This document shows positions 1 to 7,245 of a stretch of DNA of 14,085 bases, piece after piece. A program made the position numbers and the translations under genes. The stretch is from positions 1 through 14,085 of the forward strand of contig CAVCEE010000031.1 in NCBI GenBank assembly GCA_963601185.1, written 5' to 3'. Source of the DNA: Limisoma sp963601185. GTDB taxonomy: Bacteria; Bacteroidota; Bacteroidia; Bacteroidales; Muribaculaceae. The notes beneath the pieces were generated by a model that was not told the origin of the DNA, ran no database searches, and saw only the letters and a list, made by a program, of their open reading frames with translations. Numbering within the stretch: the stretch's first letter is position 1; the number at the start of each line of letters is the position of its first letter.

Positions 1-60
1 ACTGCAAATTTATCATTCCTATTTCAGTTTCGGTTTGCCGCTGCAAATCTAAGGTGTATG

Positions 61-68
61 CAAAGATA
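61..68 (-). promoter_or_regulatory. Candidate Bacteroidales -7 promoter box pointing left out of the window
   Basis: The minus strand reads TATCTTTG, an exact match to the Bacteroidota -7 consensus TAnnTTTG, followed by CA as is common in such promoters. It lies in the AT-rich 90-nt stretch beyond the stop of the exporter operon, so it would drive a gene left of position 1. Two more matches to the pattern occur on the same strand at 44-51 and 5-12. None has a TTTG -33 element at the ideal spacing, so the choice between them is uncertain. Confidence 0.45.
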
Positions 69-90
69 TTAATATTTATCAAATAAAAAA

Positions 91-573
91 CTAACGCGTT
101 GCGCTAAACGTCATTCGCTTCATAGCCAGCATCGGCAGCATCTGCCCCACGACCATCACGAAAACCACAAACACGGTGGTGAGTCCGTTGAACTCAAGCA
201 GGTAGCCGTAGTGGGTAAACACCTCTTCGTCGGAGGTGGTCATGCACATGAACATTGCCTGAAATGTGCGGTAGGCATACATTCCCGGAATCATCGGCAG
301 AAGCGACGGAAAGGAGAACGTTTCAGGCGGACATTTGGCGTACTGAGAGAAAATTACGGCAAGCACGCCGATAAACAGTGCCGCTACAAGGCTCGACGGC
401 ACGATGTGGAGTCCGGCGAGGTTCATCAGACAGAACCGAGTGGCATGGCCGATGGCGGCAATCAGTGCGCAGTATTTGAACGCCGCGCGCGGCGGATTGC
501 TGATGCTTGCAAAACCGATGGCTGCCACGGCAGCGAAAAATGCATCTTGAAGGATAGCGAAAATAGTGTCCAT
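91..573 (-). CDS. YjjB-like half of split threonine/serine exporter (ThrE family)
   Basis: A 160-aa hydrophobic integral membrane protein. The reading frame is open further upstream, to 699, but that extension overlaps the preceding gene and is a polar, His/Arg-rich shadow sequence. The start at 573 (MDTIFAIL) leads directly into a membrane segment and lies 26 nt after the preceding stop. The protein has about four to five hydrophobic segments and the LLPMIPGMYAYR motif, typical of the ThrE_2/DUF3815 (YjjB) family. In this family YjjP- and YjjB-type proteins act together as an inner-membrane exporter. Corynebacterium ThrE, the fused form, exports threonine and serine, and the E. coli pair has been linked to succinate efflux. 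Pairing with the gene upstream is seen directly; the substrate here is inferred only. Confidence 0.85.
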   Translation of the reverse strand: MDTIFAILQDAFFAAVAAIGFASISNPPRAAFKYCALIAAIGHATRFCLMNLAGLHIVPSSLVAALFIGVLAVIFSQYAKCPPETFSFPSLLPMIPGMYAYRTFQAMFMCMTTSDEEVFTHYGYLLEFNGLTTVFVVFVMVVGQMLPMLAMKRMTFSATR

Positions 574-599
574 TGGGATAGTGGGATGCGGATAAGTGT

Positions 600-1397
600 C
601 TAAAACATACGAATTTTCATAATAAGGAATCCACCAGTGAGTCCGATGGCGATGCACACGGTGAGCATCACGGCATTCATAAACCGAGAGAAAGCGCACA
701 AGTGGTGGTTGTCAATCATGTCGCTCACCGAGTTGATGTAGGGGATACCGGGGATCAGGTAGAGCACACTGGCACCGAGAGCCAACTCTGGTGTTTCGCC
801 GACGTTGAACACATAGCCTGCCGTGCCAATTACTGCTGAGATAAACGAGCAGCACATAAACACAATGCGTGTGTCGTAGTGCGACTCCAGCATAATGATT
901 TTCAGATAGTAGCCCACAAGCGTTGCCAAAGCCACGATGCCCATCGAGATGAAGTCGCCGCCGAAGAGCCGGCAGAACGATGCGTTGGCAAACATCACGA
1001 GTATCAACACAATCCACTTGTTGACCGGCTTTGTCGTCGCTACGATTTTTTCAAACGCCTCACGCGCTTCTTCAAACGAGCCTATGCGGTCTTCCACCAC
1101 ACGCCAACTGAGGTTGCTCAGTTTGGTGTTGATGTCGAAACTGATGGGCTTCGCTGGGATTTTCACCGTCTGCTTGTAGGAGTGGCTGCGGTTGGCATCC
1201 CAGATGCACATATCCACGGTGTTGGGAAGGATGGTGATGTTGGCTGTCACTTCCCACTTGCCAGCCATGCGGGCTACGTTGCGTTGTGTGCGCATACTTG
1301 TGGCGCCGCATGCCAACAGATGGGCGGCGTAGTCGGCAAGGAAAAGACAAACGCTTTTCAAATGCTCGTGAAGAGCGTCTTCCTTAGTCTTCGTCAT
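600..1397 (-). CDS. YjjP-like half of split threonine/serine exporter (ThrE family)
   Basis: A 265-aa protein with the layout of the ThrE/DUF1212 (YjjP) family. The first 125 or so residues are a soluble cytoplasmic domain that opens with the characteristic GATSMRTQRNVARMA helix (residues about 31-45). About five hydrophobic segments follow, from WIVLILVMFANASF onward. The motif LIPGIPYINSVSDMIDNHH in the membrane half is highly typical of the family. The start at 1397 is the only sensible one, because the next in-frame ATG is at residue 35, inside the conserved helix. The gene begins inside the 3' end of the small membrane protein gene (14-nt overlap) and is followed 26 nt later by the YjjB-like gene, so all three are probably co-transcribed. 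Likely role: efflux of threonine/serine or another small organic acid; the substrate is not evident from sequence. Confidence 0.88.
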   Translation of the reverse strand: MTKTKEDALHEHLKSVCLFLADYAAHLLACGATSMRTQRNVARMAGKWEVTANITILPNTVDMCIWDANRSHSYKQTVKIPAKPISFDINTKLSNLSWRVVEDRIGSFEEAREAFEKIVATTKPVNKWIVLILVMFANASFCRLFGGDFISMGIVALATLVGYYLKIIMLESHYDTRIVFMCCSFISAVIGTAGYVFNVGETPELALGASVLYLIPGIPYINSVSDMIDNHHLCAFSRFMNAVMLTVCIAIGLTGGFLIMKIRMF

Positions 1398-1557
1398 CTT
1401 CTACGTCGTTGTCGCGGAAATAAATTTCGTTGTGGTCCATTCCAAACATTTTGTCGTTGCCAACGGAACGGTTGAACTTGCTGATGGCGTGGAACACGAA
1501 TGCCAGAACCATTACGCCGACGATGGCGACCCAGATAAGAGCAGTAGTGAGATGCAT
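1384..1557 (-). CDS. 57-aa single-pass membrane protein with acidic C-terminus, unknown function
   Basis: A small protein starting MHLTTALIWVAIVG, with one transmembrane segment at about residues 4-23. A short basic stretch (FHAISKFNRSVGNDK) follows, then a polar tail ending in DNDVEDDED. The reading frame is open back to 1716, but that part crosses a promoter and a terminator, so the start at 1557 is preferred. It lies just after a CAA-rich leader and about 45 nt downstream of a good -7 box. The stop codon lies 14 nt inside the YjjP-like gene, which suggests translational coupling. I do not recognise a family. It could be an accessory or regulatory peptide of the exporter, or an unrelated small membrane protein sharing its promoter. 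The TM, the start context and the overlap argue that it is a real gene. Confidence 0.65.
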   Translation of the reverse strand: MHLTTALIWVAIVGVMVLAFVFHAISKFNRSVGNDKMFGMDHNEIYFRDNDVEDDED

Positions 1558-1570
1558 AGTTGTTATATTT

Positions 1571-1585
1571 GTTGTTGTTGTTGTT
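1571..1585 (-). repeat. Five-unit AAC/GTT trinucleotide repeat in the 5' leader
   Basis: Five perfect GTT units on the plus strand, read as (AAC)5 in the minus-strand transcript. They sit between the candidate -7 box at 1601-1608 and the ATG at 1555-1557. The leader has no Shine-Dalgarno-like sequence and is A/C-rich, so it is probably unstructured, as in many Bacteroidota leaders. A change in repeat number would alter leader length but not the reading frame. Confidence 0.7.
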
Positions 1586-1600
1586 TTAAATTTTCGATTG

Positions 1601-1608
1601 CAAAAGTA
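1601..1608 (-). promoter_or_regulatory. Promoter -7 box for the small-protein/exporter operon
   Basis: The minus strand reads TACTTTTG followed by CA, an exact match to the Bacteroidota -7 consensus TAnnTTTG. A TTTCC-like sequence about 20 nt upstream (plus-strand 1627-1631) could serve as a degenerate -33 element. Transcription would start near 1595, giving a leader of about 35-40 nt before the ATG at 1557. Confidence 0.6.
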
Positions 1609-1680
1609 CTCTCTTGTCAAACCCTCGGAAAGCCGTGGTTGAGGAAATATTCGATAATGGATATAGTAGTTATCTATAAT

Positions 1681-1720
1681 ACAAAAGCGACGGCTATCGC
1701 TGATTTCGATAGCCACCGCC
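1681..1720 (-). terminator. Intrinsic terminator of the SUI1-helicase operon
   Basis: Read on the minus strand, a perfect 8-bp stem GGCTATCG/CGATAGCC (plus-strand arms 1692-1699 and 1707-1714) closes a 7-nt loop. It is extended by an outer GCG/CGC pair across a 2x2 internal loop and is followed at once by TTTTGT. It begins about 25 nt after the helicase stop codon. GC stem plus U-tract is the classic rho-independent arrangement, and its orientation matches the helicase gene. Confidence 0.85.
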
Positions 1721-1743
1721 CGATTTCTGTCTGTATGGGTGCG

Positions 1744-4700
1744 CTACACGGCAACGATGTCGCCAGCCGTGACGTACCATATATAGCCTGATATGCAGTC
1801 TTTTTCTTTGCCTAAAGCCGTGCTTAGAGCGTTGATGTAGCCCGATACCTGTCGGCGATAGGCGTTATCGTTGTCATCGTTACGCTCGCCAAACTTATAA
1901 TCAATCACGGTAATGTCACCGTTCGGTTTTATCACTACCCGGTCGGGTCGCTTTATGCCTTTCCCGCCTGTCATAATCTCGCGTTCGAGGAGCAACCGGT
2001 TGCCGGAAGCAAACCATTCGGCAACGCGCGGGTCGGCAAGCCGCTCGCTGAGCAGGCTGAAATATTCCTCGCGCTCGGGGCGTGTAATCATTCCTCGTGC
2101 CTGGATGCGCCGCAGCGTCACGTCGAGGTCGTCGGGTGTGCGCACCTTCTCCATCACTTTGTGGAGCAACTGTCCGCGGTAGCGTTCCGTCTCGCGCTCC
2201 TCGAGGATGATGTCGGGTGAGGTGAGTTCCCAGCGGTCGAAACTCGACACCAACTTGTAGTCGGGCATCTTCCACTCTTCGCTAACCGTGCTGCCAGGCT
2301 CTTTCTTTGATGCGACAACAATTTCGTCGCGGCAGGTAGGTTGTCCGAGTTCGTAGATGAGGTCGCCAATGCGGTGGTTGCCCTCCGCCAATGCCGTCTC
2401 GATTTCTTCCTCAGTGAGTTCGTTGGCAACGATGTCAGGATTCTTGACCGTGAATGAACTCAGGTATAGGCTTGATTCTTTGTAGCATTTTTTGACTGTA
2501 TCAGCCACTATATATATAAGAAGTTCGTATTGCGCGCGCGTGCATGCAACGTATGTCTTGTTAAGAGTGTCCATAACATTGTCGTGGCGGATTTTCTCAA
2601 ACTGCTTCTTGAAAATCAGTCGCCTTTCGGGTTTATTGGATCGTCTGACAGCCAATATCGGAGGAATTGTCACGCCCTGCGGAAATTTGTCCTTGACGCT
2701 TTTCGTCTCGACCCATTCTACGCCCTCATTGTCGAAATTCCAGTTGGCCATAGGCAGGATTACGCACGGAAACTGCAAGCCCTTTGACTTGTGGATGGTC
2801 ATTACCCTCACTGCGTCGATGTTGTCGGGCGAAGAAATCGACACTTTTTCGCCCACTTTGTTCCACCATTTCAGGAAGTGGTGGATGTTTGACCCGTAGC
2901 GGCTCATAAAGTCGGTCACGTTGTCGATGAATGCCTGAATGTAGGGTGCATTGTCGCGCGCCATATCTTCCGATAGTTGCGTGCGGATGATGTGTTCCAC
3001 CACGCCGTCGAGGCATGCCGACCGCGATTTCTGGAAAAGAGTCTCGGTCTCTTCGTCGAGCCACGAATCCTTGTTGGCAAAGGCATCTTCAAACGCCTCC
3101 GATGGGGAGATGCCCTTGTTGCGGTTCATCTCGTAGCGGCGCATCACTATCGGCAGGTCGTTGCCGTTGTTTCTGCCGCGCTCCTTGACATCCTCGCAGC
3201 GGTCGAGCACTCCAAGAATGCTCACCACAATTCTCACCGCCGGCGACTTCATTACCTTCAGCGACTCTTCCGACACCACTTTGATAGGTCGGTCGTCGGG
3301 ATGCGCCACGTTCCACTCCAGGATGCCGTCGATTATGGCTTGTCCCTCATTATTGGTGTTAACGAGTATGGCTATGTCTTTCTGGCGGTAGCCACGGTCG
3401 AGCAACGAAAGAATGTCGTCGATGGTGCGGGCAGTTGCCCATTTCGTGAAGGCTTCTATCTCAGCGATTTCTTCACTGTCGGGCTCTTGCTTGGCACTTT
3501 CTTCTGGCACTTGGTATTGCGCAATGGCTACGTGACCGAGTATTTCTTGATTTTTCGGACTCACTTTCTGCTCCACATCGGCGTAGAAATCGGTCATTTC
3601 GAGCACAGTTGACAAGTATTTGAAAAACTCGTTATTCCACGACACAATGTAGTATGCGCTGCGCCAGTTAGTGCTGCGCTCTCCAAAGTTGTCCTGCAAC
3701 TCGCTTTTAGGGAAATCCAAGCCCAACTGCGAATGGAGCAACTGGGGGTCGGAGTTACGGAAGCGGTAGATGCTTTGCTTCACATCGCCGATGATGAGGC
3801 TGTCGTGACCGTTCGCCAGACTGTCGCGCACCAGCGGCAACAGGTTTTCCCACTGCATGCGCGAGGTGTCCTGAAACTCGTCGATGAGGTAGTGGTGGAT
3901 GTACATACCGATGCGTTCGTAGATAAACGGCATCTCGCATCCGTCGATAATGCGGCGCACAATGTCGTTGGTGCCCGACAGCAGGATAGTGTTGTTGTCG
4001 GTGGTGAATTCGTGCACTCCGGCATTGATATCGCCGAGCAGCCCCAATTGGTAGGTGTACTTCAAGATGTCGCGGTACGACTCAAGCACGCATATCATTT
4101 CGCGCAACTCAGCAAGCAAGGAGAAGAACAGCGTATCGTCGATGGGTGCGCTGCCCTTGTTTAGAAATTTGCGCTCGTCGCGGAAACTGCATTCGGGTTC
4201 TTTGAATGTTTCGAACGGAATCTCTGCATCGATGAGTTTTTGGAAACCTTTGAGCGTCGTTAAGTTTGGGACTACGCCCGGTTTTGTCAATATATCCACC
4301 AGTTTCTTGGCGATTTCTTGGATTTTCTCAGACTGGGTTACAATTCCGTTGCGCAGAGCCTTGTTGAAGTTGGTGATGTTGTCGGGGTTTTTCAGAAACT
4401 TGAACAACTTGTCGCTGTTGGTCTTTATTACCTCCTTCGACAGAGCCCTTGCAAACGAATAGAGCGATGAGTCTTTGCTATTCCATTTCGTGGTAGAGAA
4501 CACGTTCCACGATTTTCCGTCTTTGATGTTGTCCTCAATGTATTGCCACAGCCATTCGCGCAGTCGCCTGGTGCTGGTATCGTCCTTCTGGCGTATCGCG
4601 GTTTTCAGACTGTTCACGCCGAGCGACACCACATAGTCGTCGTTGAGTTCCACGCCGTAGTTGCCGGCAAGGTTGACCTCGAAGGCGAAGGTGCGCAGTA

Positions 4701-5076
4701 TCTTCTGGAAGAACGTGTCGATGGTGCACACGTTGAAATTGGTGTAGTCTTCAAGCAACTGCCGTTCTGCCTTGCCTGCGCTCAGCGAAATTTTCTCTTT
4801 CGTGGAGTGGAGCATTTCGGTCAGGTCCTTGATGTACGGACTCTTGTCGGGCGTCTGCGCCAACTCGTCGAGCGTGTCAACGATGCGCTGCTTCATCTCG
4901 TCGGTGGCCTTGTTGGTAAAGGTGATGGCGAGAATGAATCGGTGGTTGTCGTTGGGATGCTCGTCGAGGGCATAACTGCCGTCGGCATTCTTCTTGCCGA
5001 GCAGCATTATGAGGTATTCTTTCACAAGGGTGTAGGTCTTTCCCGACCCCGCCGATGCGCGGTTCACGATAATCAT
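1744..5076 (-). CDS. UvrD-family helicase with C-terminal PD-(D/E)XK nuclease (AddA/RecB-like)
   Basis: An 1110-aa DNA helicase-nuclease, probably the AddA/RecB-type subunit of a double-strand-break end-resection enzyme. Superfamily 1A motifs appear in order: Walker A ASAGSGKT (residues 7-14), motif Ia ILAITFTNKATDEM, motif II LIDEFQDTSR, motif III IIGDVKQSIYRFR, motif V MTIHKSKGLQF and motif VI YVACTRAQ. The C-terminal nuclease retains the histidine in RGQLLHKVME, Asp1045 in RPDRVV and the D-x-K pair Asp1059/Lys1061 in VIDYKFG, so the nuclease should be active. The start at 5076 places the Walker A within the first 15 residues, as in the family. The gene lies 20 nt after the SUI1-like gene and ends at a terminator. 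The expected AddB-type partner is not in this window. Helicase-nuclease identity is certain; the AddA assignment is by architecture. Confidence 0.93.
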   Translation of the reverse strand: MIIVNRASAGSGKTYTLVKEYLIMLLGKKNADGSYALDEHPNDNHRFILAITFTNKATDEMKQRIVDTLDELAQTPDKSPYIKDLTEMLHSTKEKISLSAGKAERQLLEDYTNFNVCTIDTFFQKILRTFAFEVNLAGNYGVELNDDYVVSLGVNSLKTAIRQKDDTSTRRLREWLWQYIEDNIKDGKSWNVFSTTKWNSKDSSLYSFARALSKEVIKTNSDKLFKFLKNPDNITNFNKALRNGIVTQSEKIQEIAKKLVDILTKPGVVPNLTTLKGFQKLIDAEIPFETFKEPECSFRDERKFLNKGSAPIDDTLFFSLLAELREMICVLESYRDILKYTYQLGLLGDINAGVHEFTTDNNTILLSGTNDIVRRIIDGCEMPFIYERIGMYIHHYLIDEFQDTSRMQWENLLPLVRDSLANGHDSLIIGDVKQSIYRFRNSDPQLLHSQLGLDFPKSELQDNFGERSTNWRSAYYIVSWNNEFFKYLSTVLEMTDFYADVEQKVSPKNQEILGHVAIAQYQVPEESAKQEPDSEEIAEIEAFTKWATARTIDDILSLLDRGYRQKDIAILVNTNNEGQAIIDGILEWNVAHPDDRPIKVVSEESLKVMKSPAVRIVVSILGVLDRCEDVKERGRNNGNDLPIVMRRYEMNRNKGISPSEAFEDAFANKDSWLDEETETLFQKSRSACLDGVVEHIIRTQLSEDMARDNAPYIQAFIDNVTDFMSRYGSNIHHFLKWWNKVGEKVSISSPDNIDAVRVMTIHKSKGLQFPCVILPMANWNFDNEGVEWVETKSVKDKFPQGVTIPPILAVRRSNKPERRLIFKKQFEKIRHDNVMDTLNKTYVACTRAQYELLIYIVADTVKKCYKESSLYLSSFTVKNPDIVANELTEEEIETALAEGNHRIGDLIYELGQPTCRDEIVVASKKEPGSTVSEEWKMPDYKLVSSFDRWELTSPDIILEERETERYRGQLLHKVMEKVRTPDDLDVTLRRIQARGMITRPEREEYFSLLSERLADPRVAEWFASGNRLLLEREIMTGGKGIKRPDRVVIKPNGDITVIDYKFGERNDDNDNAYRRQVSGYINALSTALGKEKDCISGYIWYVTAGDIVAV

Positions 5077-5096
5077 GTCTGCCTGTCTTGAAAGGG

Positions 5097-5438
5097 TTAG
5101 ATTACGCGGGCGTTGTAGCCCTCAGCCGTGAGCAGTTCCTTCACCCTCTGGCGGAAGTCGCCCTGTATCAGTATCTCGCCGCCGCGCGCCGATCCGCCCA
5201 CGCCGCACTTGGTCTTGAGCATGCGCGCAAGGTCCTTGAGATCATCGTCAGAGCCCACAAAGTCGGTCACCAGTGTCACTTCCTTGCCCTTGCGGTTGCG
5301 CTTGTCGAGCATGATGCGCAGGCGTTGCTTTGATGGGGGAAGGGTTTCCTGCTCTTCCTCCTCGTCGGTGTCATACTTCATATCCGGGTTGGTGGAGTAG
5401 ACTATGTTGAGGCGTTGTTTCCAGTCGTTGTCTTTCAT
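5097..5438 (-). CDS. yciH: YciH/SUI1 (eIF1-like) translation factor
   Basis: A 113-aa protein of the SUI1/eIF1 superfamily. The N-terminal 35 residues are acidic and low in complexity (TDEEEEQETLPP). The SUI1 fold follows from about residue 38: LRIMLDKRNRKGKEVTLVTD, then DDLKDLARMLKTKCGVGGSA with the family-typical CGVGGS signature, and a final QGDFRQRVKELL helix. Bacterial YciH can bind the small ribosomal subunit and influence start-codon selection and fidelity, but is generally non-essential. The length is normal for bacterial members. It is the first gene of a two-gene minus-strand operon, ahead of the helicase, with a TAnnTTTG box about 23 nt upstream of its ATG. The functional link to a recombination enzyme is unclear and may be only shared transcription. 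Confidence 0.92.
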   Translation of the reverse strand: MKDNDWKQRLNIVYSTNPDMKYDTDEEEEQETLPPSKQRLRIMLDKRNRKGKEVTLVTDFVGSDDDLKDLARMLKTKCGVGGSARGGEILIQGDFRQRVKELLTAEGYNARVI

Positions 5439-5460
5439 AATCGTTATAGTTCAATGAGTC

Positions 5461-5468
5461 CAAAATTA
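5461..5468 (-). promoter_or_regulatory. Promoter -7 box for the SUI1-helicase operon
   Basis: The minus strand reads TAATTTTG, matching the Bacteroidota -7 consensus TAnnTTTG, in the 85-nt gap between the divergent SUI1 and porT genes. A TTG-containing sequence about 20 nt upstream (plus strand 5488-5492) could be a degenerate -33 element. The implied leader is short, about 15-20 nt. Confidence 0.55.
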
Positions 5469-5478
5469 GCGATTTTTC

Positions 5479-5508
5479 CTTGCCTCTGCAATAACATCGG
5501 CGATTTTG
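5479..5508 (+). promoter_or_regulatory. Weak candidate promoter for the T9SS operon
   Basis: CTTG at 5479-5482 and CGATTTTG at 5501-5508, separated by 18 nt, have the spacing of a Bacteroidota -33/-7 pair. However, the -7 box lacks the conserved TA, and the leader would be very short. No better TAnnTTTG match is visible on the plus strand in this gap. The call rests on position and the TTTGC core only. Confidence 0.25.
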
Positions 5509-5523
5509 CGTTTATAAGTCATA

Positions 5524-6243
5524 ATGAAACTGCTCAAACCGCTCATATTGCTCGTTGCATTGCTCGCCGCCGCGCCGGCAGTGCATTCGCAGGACAACGA
5601 CAAGATTCTCAACCGCCCGTATGCCGACATGAAGCGTCTGCACTACGGTTTCTCCGTGGGTTTCTACAATCAGAGTCTCGGGTTTTCGCGCAATGGCTAT
5701 GTAACCGAGAGCGGCGAGGCGTGGTTCCCAGAGATTGCCGAACTGGCACCGGGATTCTGCGTCAACATCCTCGGCGACTTGCGCTTGGCGGAGCATTTCA
5801 ACCTGCGCCTCACGCCGGGTATGTATTTCGGTAGCAAGACCGTGACTTTCCGCGAGGCTACTACCGGCGAACTTGAGAAGCAGAGCATAAAGAACAGCAG
5901 CGTGGTGATTCCGCTCGACGTGAAGATGTCGGCGACGCGCTACCACAACCTGCGCCCGTATGTCACCGCCGGCGCTATGGCGGCTTTCGATGTGTCGAAG
6001 CGCAAGGACGGCGAACTGCTGCAACTCAACAATACCAACCTCTATCTGACGCTTGGCTTCGGCCTCGACATCTATGTACCGTTCTTCAAGTTTGTGCCGG
6101 AAGTGAAGTTCTGCTTCGGACTGGGCAACTTGTTGAAGAAGGACCGCCCGGATCTTGTCGACGACGTGGAAAAGCAGAAATTCACGCAGTCAATCGACCG
6201 GGCTACGTCAAATATGGTGGTGTTTACGTTCTATTTTGAATAA
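5524..6243 (+). CDS. porT: PorT/SprT, outer-membrane beta-barrel protein of the T9SS
   Basis: A 239-aa protein with a signal peptide (MKLLKPLILLVALLAAAPA, cleavage near residue 22). Amphipathic beta strands and an aromatic C-terminus (VVFTFYFE) are typical of a small outer-membrane barrel. Several segments match the PorT family as I know it from Porphyromonas gingivalis: RPYADMKRLHYGF, SPGxx/APGFCVNILGDLRL, LTPGMYFGSKTV, VVIPLDVK, PEVKFCFGL and KDRPDLVDD. PorT is required for T9SS-dependent secretion, though its exact mechanistic role is not settled. It is the first gene of the plus-strand T9SS set, ending only 8 nt before the porP-type start. In P. gingivalis porT lies away from porPKLMN, so this placement is notable. 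The start at 5524 gives a well-formed signal peptide. Confidence 0.9.
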   Translation: MKLLKPLILLVALLAAAPAVHSQDNDKILNRPYADMKRLHYGFSVGFYNQSLGFSRNGYVTESGEAWFPEIAELAPGFCVNILGDLRLAEHFNLRLTPGMYFGSKTVTFREATTGELEKQSIKNSSVVIPLDVKMSATRYHNLRPYVTAGAMAAFDVSKRKDGELLQLNNTNLYLTLGFGLDIYVPFFKFVPEVKFCFGLGNLLKKDRPDLVDDVEKQKFTQSIDRATSNMVVFTFYFE

Positions 6244-6251
6244 CTGAGGAC

Positions 6252-7241
6252 TTGAACAGACTGAAATTCACATATCGCTTGATTTTGCTGTTGGCGGCAA
6301 TGCTGCTGACGGCAGTCACTGCGTCGGCGCAGTTCGACACGCAGTTGTCGCAGTATTGGGCGATGCCGGCCTACTACAACCCGGCTGCAACCGGCACCAC
6401 CGACTATCTCCACATTGGTGGCGGCACGCGCTTGCAATGGATTGGCATCCCGAAAGCGCCCAAGGCGTTTCTCGCAGGGGCTGATATGCCGGTGAAACTT
6501 ATGGGCAAGCGCATCGGCGTGGGCGTGATGGTGCAGCAGGAGAGTCTCGGACTTTTCAGCAACCTCAATGCCGGCGCGCAGGTGAGTTACAAACTCAAAC
6601 TCTTCAAGGGCACGCTGAGCATAGGCTTGCAGGTGGGTTTGTTCGACCAGGGTTTCAAGGGCTCTGATGTCTATATCCCGGAGGGTGACGACTATCACGA
6701 TAAGAACGATGACGCCATCCCTACCAACGACCTCCACGGCACGGCATTCGACCTCAATGCCGGTGTGTGGTGGAGCAACAAAAATCTGTGGATGGGCATC
6801 TCCGGCACTCACCTCACTCAGCCTACAGTAAAACTGAACACCGAGCAGGGCAGCGACGATTCTGGCTACGAAACACAGGCGGGCAGAATGGTTTATTTTA
6901 TGGCTGGTGGCAATATTCCGATAAAAAATACGTTATTTGAAATACAGCCATCAATGTTGCTGCGTTCCGACATTAGCAAAATGATACAGGCGGAAGTTAC
7001 GGCGCGCGTGCGCTTCAACAAGTTCCTCTCTGGGGGCGTGGCGTATCGTTGGAAAGATGCCGTTTCGGTGCAACTGGGGGCTGAATTTAAGAATTTCTTC
7101 CTCGGCTATTGCTACGACTATCCGCTTTCGGCAATATCGAAGGCAAGTAGCGGAAGCCACGAAGTGCTTGTGGGCTACAACCTTAAGTTGAACCTTGCAG
7201 GCAAAAACAAAAATAAACACAAGAGTATTCGCATAATGTAA
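6252..7241 (+). CDS. porP: PorP/SprF family T9SS outer-membrane protein
   Basis: A 329-aa protein of the PorP/SprF family. The mature N-terminus carries the hallmark QFDTQLSQYWAMPAYYNPAA, followed by GGTRLQWIGIPKAPK and repeated beta strands consistent with an outer-membrane barrel. PorP is thought to work with the GldK/GldN ring at the outer membrane. The start is TTG at 6252: it gives a complete signal peptide (RLKFTYR, then a leucine-rich core, cleavage after SASA). The first in-frame ATG, at 6300, would remove the positively charged region and most of the core. An in-frame stop at 6237-6239 prevents a longer start. It follows porT by 8 nt and precedes gldK by 4 nt. A patch around 6890-6960 is visibly more AT-rich than the rest of the gene. 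Confidence 0.92.
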   Translation: MNRLKFTYRLILLLAAMLLTAVTASAQFDTQLSQYWAMPAYYNPAATGTTDYLHIGGGTRLQWIGIPKAPKAFLAGADMPVKLMGKRIGVGVMVQQESLGLFSNLNAGAQVSYKLKLFKGTLSIGLQVGLFDQGFKGSDVYIPEGDDYHDKNDDAIPTNDLHGTAFDLNAGVWWSNKNLWMGISGTHLTQPTVKLNTEQGSDDSGYETQAGRMVYFMAGGNIPIKNTLFEIQPSMLLRSDISKMIQAEVTARVRFNKFLSGGVAYRWKDAVSVQLGAEFKNFFLGYCYDYPLSAISKASSGSHEVLVGYNLKLNLAGKNKNKHKSIRIM

Positions 7242-7245
7242 GAAT

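Noticed and set aside
574..699. Extended N-terminus of the YjjB-like protein starting at 699
   Set aside because: The extra 42 residues overlap the end of the YjjP-like gene and look like shadow sequence. The ATG at 573 begins at the family-typical membrane segment.
1558..1716. Extended N-terminus of the small membrane protein starting at 1716
   Set aside because: It would translate through the helicase terminator hairpin, the candidate promoter and the CAA-repeat leader.
2977..3612. A 211-codon plus-strand frame inside the helicase gene
   Set aside because: It lies opposite conserved helicase sequence and its translation shows no domain features.
6231..6812. A 193-codon minus-strand frame opposite porP
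   Set aside because: It lies wholly opposite a recognised gene and its His/Val/Arg-rich translation shows no recognisable motif.
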